Made by a program: the position numbers and the translations under genes | In this document: positions 9,261 through 16,647 of the stretch, in pieces | Layout of the letters: each line of letters begins with the position of its first letter | Numbering within the stretch: the first letter of the stretch is position 1 | NCBI GenBank assembly: GCA_964619785.1 | Contig: CAZUGH010000004.1 | Location: forward strand, 6,843 to 70,842 | Direction of reading: 5' to 3' | DNA: 64,000 nucleotides | From: CAZUGH01 sp964619785 | GTDB taxonomy: Bacteria; Bacillota; Clostridia; Lachnospirales; Lachnospiraceae | The notes under the pieces: generated by a model | What the model was told of the DNA's origin: nothing | Database searches by the model: none | The model's input: the letters and a program-made list of their open reading frames with translations, nothing else

Positions 9261-12200
9261 AAGATATGGAGGAACAAGCAAGGGAGATAGCGCAGTGCTT
9301 TATTCAATGCTATTTCATGACGACTGAAGCTGGTCAGATTATCGACATGTTGACAGAGGATGCTACATGGTCAGGATTTCCTGGGGATCCTCGCGTCTAC
9401 TCGAAACAAGAGATAATAAAACGGCTGAGTGTATTTTTAAAAGATAAGAAGAAAAATCCGTTACAGATTGCGAGTCAGGAGTATACAATCGTTTCATACA
9501 ACAATGATATGTATGTAGTGGAGTGCAATGTGAGCGGCTCATATGATGATGGAAATATTACAATTCGAAGAAGAATCACATTAACATTGCAAGTAAATGA
9601 GGGGCAAATCCCAATTCGATGTGTACAGATAACACCTATTTTGGATAAGGATGATGTACAGTATCTTGATAGTCTAGCTCATGAGTCAGACCAATTACAG
9701 ATTATACGTTCCATCCTGCAATTTGGTATGCTCACTTGTAATTATGATGAGGATTTTACCATTCATACGATTGATGACAATCTATGTCGAATGCTTGGCT
9801 ATACAAGAGAAGAATTGATGAAAAAGTCTCACGGCAAGGCAGGAGAACTAATCTATAGTGAAGACTATAAAATGGCTATCGCAAATATAAAAAAGAAGTT
9901 TGATAATGCAAGCGAATATTCCTGTAAGTACCGTATGGAGAGGAAAGATGGGTCGTTAATATGGGTATGGGATTTGGGACTGCGCTCACTGAACCAGGAT
10001 GGCACGGTTACCATGCGTTGTCTTATTGCCAATATTAATGATCTAATAAGTCTACGTAAGGAAAGGGATGCCACATTTGAAAATATACCGGGAGGTGTTG
10101 CTTATGTTGACATTACCGAGGATGATTTTCAGATACGAGATGCCAATGATAATTTTTTTGAGATGATTGGTGCCAAGAAAGATATGTATTTGTTAGATGA
10201 AGTGCGTTATACGTACCCAGATGATTTACCTTACGTAAAAGAACATCTATGTGGGCAGGCGAAGCAGCGTAAGCCAATTGATGTAGAATTTCGTGCTAAG
10301 GTTCCGAAGGAGAAGAAGATACGATGGTATCGGATGGTGGGACGGTATTATAATCAGAGAGATGAGAAAACAGAATATCTGTGTATATTGATTGATGTTA
10401 CCGATCGTAGAGAAGCGGTGTCTCTGTTGGCAATGGAGAAAGAGCGATATCGAATTGCCATGAGGAGCACGGCAGATATTGTTTATGAATATGTGGTTCA
10501 AAAAGATGAACTTACAATATACCCAGGAAAAACTGCACATGAGAAGACCATTGCTGCAGCAAAAGGAACATATAAGAACTGGCGAGAGGTGCTGTTTGAT
10601 CACAATCTGATTCATCCAGATGATCGGCAAGTAATCTATAATTTGTTAGAAGTACATGAGTATTTTACAACAGAGATACGGATTTTGACGGTTGAGCCAG
10701 AAACGGAACAGACTAGTTATGAATGGTATCAGATATATGCCACACCGATTTACCATGAAGATGGTACAATCGATCGCATATTGGGAATCCTTCGTAATGT
10801 GGAAGAACAACGTGAATTATCAGCTGTTAGTGATGAAATGAAACAGATTTTTGATATACATCTTTCGAACAATTATGAAAGAATTGTCAAGATTGATGTT
10901 CGGACAGGTGAGTATAAGCTTTTCTCCAATGAAAATGGTAAGTTTTATGGGTTGGAAAAAAGCGGATATCAAAAAATAGCAACGGCTAAGATGGCGGAGG
11001 AGTTTGTATATCAGGCTGATCGAGAACGCTATATTTCATCGGTTGATATTTCACATGTAGTTGATTTGTTGAATTCGGGTGAAGAAGAAGTTACGCGATT
11101 CTATCGAATTCGAGGTAAAGATGGTTCGTATCGTTGGAAATGCTATCGCTATAGCTATTTTGGCATGGACATGGATACAATCGTTATGAATGTTCAGGAT
11201 GTCCATGATATACGTATGGAAGAACAGAAAAATGAGGAAGCAAACCGACGAATTCTTGTTGATGCATTAGAGGAAGCGAAGAAGGCAAATGCAACTAGAA
11301 AGAATTTTATTACAATGATTACGAAAGAGGTACGTAATCCGCTTCAGCTAGTTCGCGAGATGAGCAATATTCCTTCGGAAGAATTGAAGGATACGAAGTT
11401 AGTAGAGGAGCATCTTGCGCAGATTTCGGATGCAGTGTCCTATATGCTTCGGATTGCTGATGATCTGACTGAGATTGATCAGATTGATGATGGCAAGATA
11501 TCGTTTGGACACGAGCCGATGAATCTTCATCTGATGTTACAGGAGATGATAGAAGAACAGAATCGTGTAGCAGAGAGTAGCAAAGTTCAGATTATCAGTG
11601 AAGTACAACTGATAGAGGGACATACGTATTACGGAGATGCCTTCCGAGTACGACAGGTTATCGGTAACATGTTAGCCAATAGTGTGCGTTTTTCACCAGA
11701 CGGTGAGAACGTGGTTGTCAAGATTACAGAAAAAATGCTAGATGACATTAATTCACAAATCATGATAGAGGTTGAGGACATGGGTGTTCATGTAAACGAG
11801 GACAATTTTGAGCGTGTCTATAGCGAAGATGGCAAGGGGATTTTCCGTGCCAATGGAATGTCTGGTGAGAGCACAGGATTTTCCCTGATGCTTTGCAAAG
11901 AAATCGTGGAGCTAATGGGTGGTTATATGAAACTCCAATATGGCAATCGCGAGGAAAATTATTTTTCACTCATGCTTCCGCTTGAATACAAACAGGAGAG
12001 TGGTGTGACGCCTGCTACGGCTATGCCAGTTGCCAAAGAGGAGAAACCTAGTGTGGACTTGAGCCCTTATTCTATTTTGCTTGTCCAGAATGAAAATGGG
12101 AAGAATCGTCTATTGGGCGCCTTGCTTCGTATCAATGGTGCCAGGGTGGATTTGGCAAGCACTGCGAGGGAAGCCTTAGCAATATGGAATGTGTATGCAG

Positions 12201-12463
12201 AAGGAAGTTTTCAAGCAATTTTGGTCGATAGTGTGTTGCCGGATATGGATTGCGGTGAGTTTGCAAGTATGGTACGAGAAAGTGATAAGGAAGATGGTAA
12301 AAAGATTCCTATCATTATGTTGAGTGATAATGTGGCGGTAGAGGACATGAAGCGTGGCTATCAAAAGGGACTAAATGGTTGTATTAGTAAGCCGGTTGAT
12401 ATGCAGCGATTACTTCAAATTCTTCAAGTTGTAAATGGAGGCATTCTATCGAATGAGACTTGA
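9257..12463 (+). CDS. Multi-PAS hybrid histidine-kinase-like protein with degenerate H-box
   Basis: A 1068-residue soluble sensor protein. Order: an NTF2/SnoaL-like domain (about 1-125), four PAS-like domains (about 145-260, 270-385, 395-520, 530-655), a HisKA-like helix pair (about 680-745), a HATPase domain (about 755-905) and a receiver domain (about 935-1060). The normal H-box SHExRTP reads TKEVRNPL, with Lys (K690) where the phosphorylated His should be. The receiver keeps the phospho-acceptor Asp (D991 in ILVDSVLPD) and the Lys (SKPVD), but its acidic pair is changed to QNE. It probably does not autophosphorylate in the classical way. The start codon overlaps the sortase stop. Confidence 0.88.
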   Translation: MKDMEEQAREIAQCFIQCYFMTTEAGQIIDMLTEDATWSGFPGDPRVYSKQEIIKRLSVFLKDKKKNPLQIASQEYTIVSYNNDMYVVECNVSGSYDDGNITIRRRITLTLQVNEGQIPIRCVQITPILDKDDVQYLDSLAHESDQLQIIRSILQFGMLTCNYDEDFTIHTIDDNLCRMLGYTREELMKKSHGKAGELIYSEDYKMAIANIKKKFDNASEYSCKYRMERKDGSLIWVWDLGLRSLNQDGTVTMRCLIANINDLISLRKERDATFENIPGGVAYVDITEDDFQIRDANDNFFEMIGAKKDMYLLDEVRYTYPDDLPYVKEHLCGQAKQRKPIDVEFRAKVPKEKKIRWYRMVGRYYNQRDEKTEYLCILIDVTDRREAVSLLAMEKERYRIAMRSTADIVYEYVVQKDELTIYPGKTAHEKTIAAAKGTYKNWREVLFDHNLIHPDDRQVIYNLLEVHEYFTTEIRILTVEPETEQTSYEWYQIYATPIYHEDGTIDRILGILRNVEEQRELSAVSDEMKQIFDIHLSNNYERIVKIDVRTGEYKLFSNENGKFYGLEKSGYQKIATAKMAEEFVYQADRERYISSVDISHVVDLLNSGEEEVTRFYRIRGKDGSYRWKCYRYSYFGMDMDTIVMNVQDVHDIRMEEQKNEEANRRILVDALEEAKKANATRKNFITMITKEVRNPLQLVREMSNIPSEELKDTKLVEEHLAQISDAVSYMLRIADDLTEIDQIDDGKISFGHEPMNLHLMLQEMIEEQNRVAESSKVQIISEVQLIEGHTYYGDAFRVRQVIGNMLANSVRFSPDGENVVVKITEKMLDDINSQIMIEVEDMGVHVNEDNFERVYSEDGKGIFRANGMSGESTGFSLMLCKEIVELMGGYMKLQYGNREENYFSLMLPLEYKQESGVTPATAMPVAKEEKPSVDLSPYSILLVQNENGKNRLLGALLRINGARVDLASTAREALAIWNVYAEGSFQAILVDSVLPDMDCGEFASMVRESDKEDGKKIPIIMLSDNVAVEDMKRGYQKGLNGCISKPVDMQRLLQILQVVNGGILSNET

Positions 12464-12488
12464 TTTCTCTGTGATGACATGATACAAT
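12460..12488 (+). promoter_or_regulatory. Promoter of the PfoR-like PTS_EIIC gene
   Basis: TTGATT at 12460-12465, a 17-nt spacer and TACAAT at 12483-12488. The -35 overlaps the kinase stop codon. The predicted start of transcription falls near 12495, inside the operator-like dyad that follows. Confidence 0.6.
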
Positions 12489-12513
12489 GTCTTGGCAGGT
12501 GACAAGACACCTG
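12488..12513 (+). promoter_or_regulatory. Candidate NiaR operator
   Basis: The perfect dyad CAGGTG-acaaga-CACCTG lies at 12496-12513, with a second inverted pair TGTCTTG (12488-12494) and CAAGACA (12503-12509). The 14-mer CAGGTGACAAGACA recurs exactly in the nadA promoter spacer at 55114-55127. Placement just after the -10 suits a repressor. Assignment to NiaR is inferred from that shared sequence and from niaR being encoded with nadABC. Confidence 0.6.
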
Positions 12514-12555
12514 TTAAAAGCTATTGTTCATGTGAGAACAAGAATGGAGAGTTTT

Positions 12556-13638
12556 ATGGAAAAAGTAAAGAAAGTACTACATCATATTTTTATCGATGGT
12601 TTGAGTGGTATGGCATTGGGATTATTTGCTACATTAATTGTCGGAACCATTACAGCGCAAATCGGAACATTTATCGGAGGAACGATTGGTGAATATATCA
12701 AGACGGTTTCTTATATTGCACAGTCATTGACAGGTGCTGGTATCGGTGTCAGTGTGGCTTGTAAATTCAAGGCACAGCCGCTTGTTATGGTTTCTGCTGC
12801 TGTATGTGGATTGATTGGTGCATCCTCGAAGGCGATTATTGCAGGAAGCCTGATTCAGATTACTGAGACAGGAAGCAAGACTGCTGTTGTTGGAATTCCG
12901 GGTGAACCGCTGGGCGCTTTTATTGCTGCGATGGTAGCGATTGAAGTGGGAAGATTAGTTGCTGGCAAAACAAAGATTGATATCTTGTTAACACCGATTG
13001 TATCAATCGCGTCTGGTGCTCTGGTAGGTATCTTAGTTGGACCTCCGATTTCAACCTTTATGACATGGCTTGGTAACCTGGTTAATATGGGTGCACAGAA
13101 CCAGCCACTTATTATGGGAATTGTTGTTGCTGTATTGATGGGTATGATATTGACATTGCCAATTAGTTCTGCGGCGATTGGTGTTATTCTTGGGTTAAGT
13201 GGAATTGCAGCAGGAGCGGCGACGATTGGCTGTTGTGCACAGATGGTCGGATTTGCTGTTGCTAGTTATCGTGAGAATAAGGTTGGCGGATTGGTTGCTC
13301 AGGGAATTGGAACGTCGATGCTTCAAGTTCCCAATATTGTTCGCAAACCAATCATATGGTTGCCACCAATCATTACAAGTGCTATTCTAGGCCCTATCTC
13401 GACTTGCCTACTTGGCATGACGAATAATCCAGTTGGTTCTGGTATGGGTACAAGCGGATTGATTGGACCAATCCTTACATATCAGACGATGACGGCAGCA
13501 GGTACTTCAGGCACAGTGGTTATGATTGAGATTATTGTAATGCTTGTCGTATTACCAGCGGTATTGACATTAGCTATTTCGGAATTCATGAGAAAGATGA
13601 AATGGATTAAAGATGGTGATATGAAATTAGATGTATAA
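12556..13638 (+). CDS. PTS_EIIC_2 / PfoR-like membrane protein
   Basis: A 360-residue integral membrane protein with about nine to ten hydrophobic segments. It belongs to the PTS_EIIC_2 family (PF13303), which includes the PfoR protein of Clostridium perfringens, and is not one of the classical sugar IIC proteins. No IIA or IIB phosphorylation domain is attached or encoded nearby, so phosphotransfer-coupled sugar uptake is unproven. ATG 12556 has GGAGA 5 nt upstream. The preceding promoter carries a site matching the nadA control region, so a role in uptake or sensing of a NAD precursor is possible. It ends at a terminator shared with the convergent diguanylate cyclase gene. Confidence 0.75.
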   Translation: MEKVKKVLHHIFIDGLSGMALGLFATLIVGTITAQIGTFIGGTIGEYIKTVSYIAQSLTGAGIGVSVACKFKAQPLVMVSAAVCGLIGASSKAIIAGSLIQITETGSKTAVVGIPGEPLGAFIAAMVAIEVGRLVAGKTKIDILLTPIVSIASGALVGILVGPPISTFMTWLGNLVNMGAQNQPLIMGIVVAVLMGMILTLPISSAAIGVILGLSGIAAGAATIGCCAQMVGFAVASYRENKVGGLVAQGIGTSMLQVPNIVRKPIIWLPPIITSAILGPISTCLLGMTNNPVGSGMGTSGLIGPILTYQTMTAAGTSGTVVMIEIIVMLVVLPAVLTLAISEFMRKMKWIKDGDMKLDV

Positions 13639-13650
13639 TGATAAAACACC

Positions 13651-13684
13651 AAAAAGCAAGCCATTAATTTGACTTGCTTTTTTT
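13651..13684. terminator. Bidirectional intrinsic terminator
   Basis: The arms AAAAGCAAG and CTTGCTTTT form a hairpin with a 12-nt loop and are followed by T-runs in both directions. It sits between the convergent PTS_EIIC and diguanylate cyclase genes; the stop codon of the latter lies in the loop. Confidence 0.8.
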
Positions 13685-15562
13685 GTTACGCTTATGTTCG
13701 TACAGACGACTATCACTCAGGTTGACATATTCTTCTAAGGTATAGCCGGATGTGTTGTCGGTGATTGTATATCCGTAACTGGCGGATACGGTATAATTGT
13801 ATATGCTATTTTCATTTGTTTCATCTAAGTATTCTTGGAAAGCTTGAATGAATTGCTCTGCTTTTTCTTCTGTATAGTCCATGCCAATTACGCTGAACTC
13901 ATCACCTCCTACACGGGCACAAATCTCATGATTGGTTGCGGCATGTTGAAGTGCCTCTGAGATAGCCCTAAGAGAGAGGTCTCCGTGCCGATGTCCATAT
14001 TGGTCATTTACTTTCTTGAGATTATCCATATCCATACAAAGAATCATCGTGGATTTTTTTTGCTTCTTCGCCTTGTCGAACATTTCACTAGCTAACTTTT
14101 CGAAACCTCGGCGGTTATAGATGCCGGTTAATGCATCATGAATATAGAGAGTGTTTAGTTCATTTAATAAATGAGTACGTTCATTGGATACGCGAAGGTT
14201 CTCTAGCGAGGTACTGATGATGGCGAGCCAGCTTTGGAATGTCTTTTCACAGGTATACCCATTTATATATTGGATGGCAATATAACCAAGGGTGAAGTCG
14301 AGGTAGTGTAATGGGTAGAAGAAGTAGCACATTGGTTCTTCAGACATTGCTTCTACCGGAATTAAATCAGTTGTATTAAATGTTGATGTGATAACTTCTT
14401 CACGGTTAATCAGACTATATACCGAATGCGATTTCTTAGGGAAATTAGGTCGGTTTGAACGATATTTTGGATATATCGGTCCTCGCCCTTCGCCTAAACA
14501 AAGATGGAAATCCTGTATGCCATTGTCTTCATAATCAGGTAGATGAAGATATTGTCCGATGGAATCCGTGCTCAGCAGACCTTGTAAGGCAATTGATGTA
14601 AAGGTATTGTTGATTGTCTGATTAATCAAATGATGGTGTTCTGATTCTTGTTGAACTCTTGTCGTTACCATGGAACGCCTATCAAAGGTTTTGCAGCCAC
14701 AGGAGTTACGAATGGCTAGTTGTGTTGATATGTATTGCACTGTTGGAATATCTTTATCAGCCAACAAATCACGTAGCATATGTAATGCTTGTCGTCCCAG
14801 GTCTTCACAAGATACTGTGACGGTAGTAAGAGGAGGCATCGTGACCGTTGATTCAGCAATGTCGTCAAATCCCGATATGGCGATGTCATCAGGTACCATA
14901 TGTCCAGATAGTATAAGTTCTGTAGAAAGGGAAATTGCCATATAATCATTGGCACATATAATTGCTTCTGGAGGTGTTTCTAATTCCTCAGCAAAATAGT
15001 GAGCTGCGGCCTTGCTTCGGTTGCACCAGAAATCACCTTCAAAGACGAGGCTTTCGTCATAGGCGATGCCTTGATTTTGAAGCTCCATCTTATAAGCATT
15101 ATGCCGAGCGATGGAATCTGGATGATTCTTCAAACCTGTCATAAATCCAATTCGAGTAAAATGATGTACTTGAACAAAATGCTGTACCATTGCCTTAATC
15201 GATTGTGAGTCATCTACGAGGACACAAGGATAGTCATCGATTTGGTGACGAATGCATACGACAGGTCCTCTCGAGCGGGAGTTGAGATATTCTCGAATGC
15301 GCTCAACTTGTTCTTCTCCACCAAAGGTATCAGCACATACAATAATGCCATCATACAATTCATATGGTGGGAGATTGAGTATATTAAATTCTCCCGTTGC
15401 ATTTTTATTACTACGTCCGTATGTAGTAAAGCAAGTAAAAAAGCATAAATTGTATCCTAATTTCTTGCCATAATTTGAAATTGTTGTACAGAGCTGTTCC
15501 TGAAAATATGAATTGCAATCGCAAATCAGTACAGCTATATTGATTCTCTCATTATTAAACAT
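13664..15562 (-). CDS. Diguanylate cyclase with cytosolic LacI-type sensor domain
   Basis: A 632-residue protein predicted to make c-di-GMP from two GTP. The N-terminal 290 residues resemble the periplasmic-binding-protein fold of LacI/PurR regulators (for example AIICANDYMAISLS and VPDDIAISGFDDIAES) but lack the DNA-binding helix-turn-helix. There is no signal peptide or TM segment, so the ligand, probably a sugar, is sensed in the cytosol. A middle region (about 300-460) may be GAF-like. The C-terminal GGDEF domain (about 470-632) has an intact GGDEF signature and substrate motif (DMDNLKKVNDQYGH). The inhibitory RxxD I-site is absent, so product inhibition at the protein is not expected. 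Expression appears to be controlled instead by a c-di-GMP riboswitch in its leader. Confidence 0.92.
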   Translation of the reverse strand: MFNNERINIAVLICDCNSYFQEQLCTTISNYGKKLGYNLCFFTCFTTYGRSNKNATGEFNILNLPPYELYDGIIVCADTFGGEEQVERIREYLNSRSRGPVVCIRHQIDDYPCVLVDDSQSIKAMVQHFVQVHHFTRIGFMTGLKNHPDSIARHNAYKMELQNQGIAYDESLVFEGDFWCNRSKAAAHYFAEELETPPEAIICANDYMAISLSTELILSGHMVPDDIAISGFDDIAESTVTMPPLTTVTVSCEDLGRQALHMLRDLLADKDIPTVQYISTQLAIRNSCGCKTFDRRSMVTTRVQQESEHHHLINQTINNTFTSIALQGLLSTDSIGQYLHLPDYEDNGIQDFHLCLGEGRGPIYPKYRSNRPNFPKKSHSVYSLINREEVITSTFNTTDLIPVEAMSEEPMCYFFYPLHYLDFTLGYIAIQYINGYTCEKTFQSWLAIISTSLENLRVSNERTHLLNELNTLYIHDALTGIYNRRGFEKLASEMFDKAKKQKKSTMILCMDMDNLKKVNDQYGHRHGDLSLRAISEALQHAATNHEICARVGGDEFSVIGMDYTEEKAEQFIQAFQEYLDETNENSIYNYTVSASYGYTITDNTSGYTLEEYVNLSDSRLYEHKRNKKSKSN

Positions 15563-15585
15563 ATTAATCCTCTTTCTTCATTTCT

Positions 15586-15620
15586 AAAAAAAGCTTTGTG
15601 TAATTACGGACACAAAGCTT
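15586..15620 (-). terminator. Riboswitch-controlled intrinsic terminator
   Basis: Read on the minus strand, AAGCTTTGTGT, an 8-nt loop and ACACAAAGCTT form a perfect 11-bp stem followed by seven T (counting from the arm end). It lies between the c-di-GMP aptamer and the start of the diguanylate cyclase gene. Nine bases of its 5' arm are also complementary to ACACAAAGC inside the aptamer. Confidence 0.92.
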
Positions 15621-15630
15621 CTTTCAATAA

Positions 15631-15708
15631 AGTGCAACCGGCTGTCATACCATGCAATCATGGGTTAGACCCTTGGCTTTGTGTAGTTACCTTTCAATAA
15701 CGTTACTT
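15631..15708 (-). ncRNA. c-di-GMP-I riboswitch aptamer (GEMM-I)
   Basis: On the minus strand the leader contains the GEMM-I landmarks in order: a P2 hairpin with a GAAA-containing loop (gtta-ttgaaag-gtaac), the conserved ACAAAGCC, the AGGGTCTAA stretch, a P3 helix (acccatg / catggt), ATGACAGCCGG, and a closing P1 strand (gttgcact) pairing back to agtaac. GEMM-I aptamers bind cyclic di-GMP. The 5' strand of P1 includes the stop codon of the upstream gene (15703-15705). The terminator and the diguanylate cyclase gene follow at once. Confidence 0.93.
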
Positions 15709-16476
15709 AGTATTTGATTGTCTTGCTCCTAATATATCAGGGAACAAGTAGTATAACAAATCTCTGGCACGTTCTTTTTCTTTTGAATTGAATAGAAGCC
15801 CGAAAATTGGTTTTTTTACATTCACAGAACCATCATTTACCATGGTTTGGTAGGTTGAACTCTGGTCAAGATAGATACCATATGCTTTCTTATGGATATT
15901 ATCCTTGCGATCTGGTACATATAAATATGGTTGTAATTTCTGATATTCTTCAGGTGTGAGGAAGTCCTCCATGCTTGTGAAGAATTGATTATCTAGATAA
16001 GTACCAAATGTCTTTTCATCTGCTACCATACCATCTAGAGTGGCTGCATATATTTGCGAAGCTACACTTTGCAAATCACTCATGGCAGTAGCACCAACAA
16101 AGGTAGCCAGCTCGTTGGTGTAATAAGTATTAAATGCAGCTTCATTTCTACGAATATCAAGCTTGCAATATTTTGTAAAGTTCTCGTTGAACTTACCGAG
16201 GTTCTCAGAAGTGACCGTCTCGTTCATAATCGCAGTGCGATAAATGATGGTCTTCTTGGCGATGAAATCATGCCATACGAGATACCCTACAACAATTAAG
16301 ACTACTACAGCAATCAATAGTGGTTTCGAATAGTATTCGGAAAAGTAAGACCGCTTTTCCTTACTACTCATCTTAGATAATTTCTCTTTTTCAGATAAGT
16401 TATCTTCATGTCTCTGTTCATATATTAAGGCATCTTCTTCTAAAGATGTCTTCTTGTTCTTCATGTCTAGTGCCAT
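15703..16476 (-). CDS. Hypothetical protein with one transmembrane segment
   Basis: A 257-residue protein I do not recognise. It has a charged, Lys/Glu-rich N-terminal region (about 1-60), one hydrophobic segment (about 64-84, IAVVVLIVVGYLVW) and a C-terminal domain of about 170 residues that should lie outside the cytoplasm, with several aromatic motifs (YLYVPDR, YGIYLDQSSTYQ). I chose ATG 16476 because GAGGTGG lies about 7 nt upstream; an in-frame extension to 16560 has no such site. Its stop codon falls in the first helix of the downstream riboswitch. Confidence 0.75.
   Translation of the reverse strand: MALDMKNKKTSLEEDALIYEQRHEDNLSEKEKLSKMSSKEKRSYFSEYYSKPLLIAVVVLIVVGYLVWHDFIAKKTIIYRTAIMNETVTSENLGKFNENFTKYCKLDIRRNEAAFNTYYTNELATFVGATAMSDLQSVASQIYAATLDGMVADEKTFGTYLDNQFFTSMEDFLTPEEYQKLQPYLYVPDRKDNIHKKAYGIYLDQSSTYQTMVNDGSVNVKKPIFGLLFNSKEKERARDLLYYLFPDILGARQSNTK
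15731..15759 (-). promoter_or_regulatory. Promoter for the riboswitch leader
   Basis: Minus-strand TTGTTA (15759-15754), a 17-nt spacer and TATATT (15736-15731). It lies inside the 3' end of the upstream gene and would start transcription about 15 nt before the aptamer, giving the riboswitch its own transcript. Confidence 0.5.
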
Positions 16477-16619
16477 ACTATGCCACCTCTCATATGTTAT
16501 ACAAATGGTAGTATAGCATATGAAGAGCGAGAAAGAAAGCCGAAATGGTACAAAAGTCATAAAACTTTCACAAAATAGGGACGAAAAATGTAAAGATGTA
16601 ACAAAAACGAAAAAAGTGG

Positions 16620-16647
16620 TTGACTTTTTGATTGCAATGGATATACT
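16620..16647 (+). promoter_or_regulatory. SigA-type promoter abutting the truncated amt segment
   Basis: TTGACT at 16620-16625, a 16-nt spacer and TATACT at 16642-16647. Recognisable Amt coding (LMDF) begins one to two bases after the -10, so no room remains for a ribosome binding site or the normal start of the gene. Confidence 0.6.

Noticed and set aside
12488..12513. Inverted repeat read as a transcription terminator of the kinase gene
   Set aside because: No T-run follows, it lies directly after a promoter -10, and the sequence recurs in the nadA promoter, so an operator is more likely.
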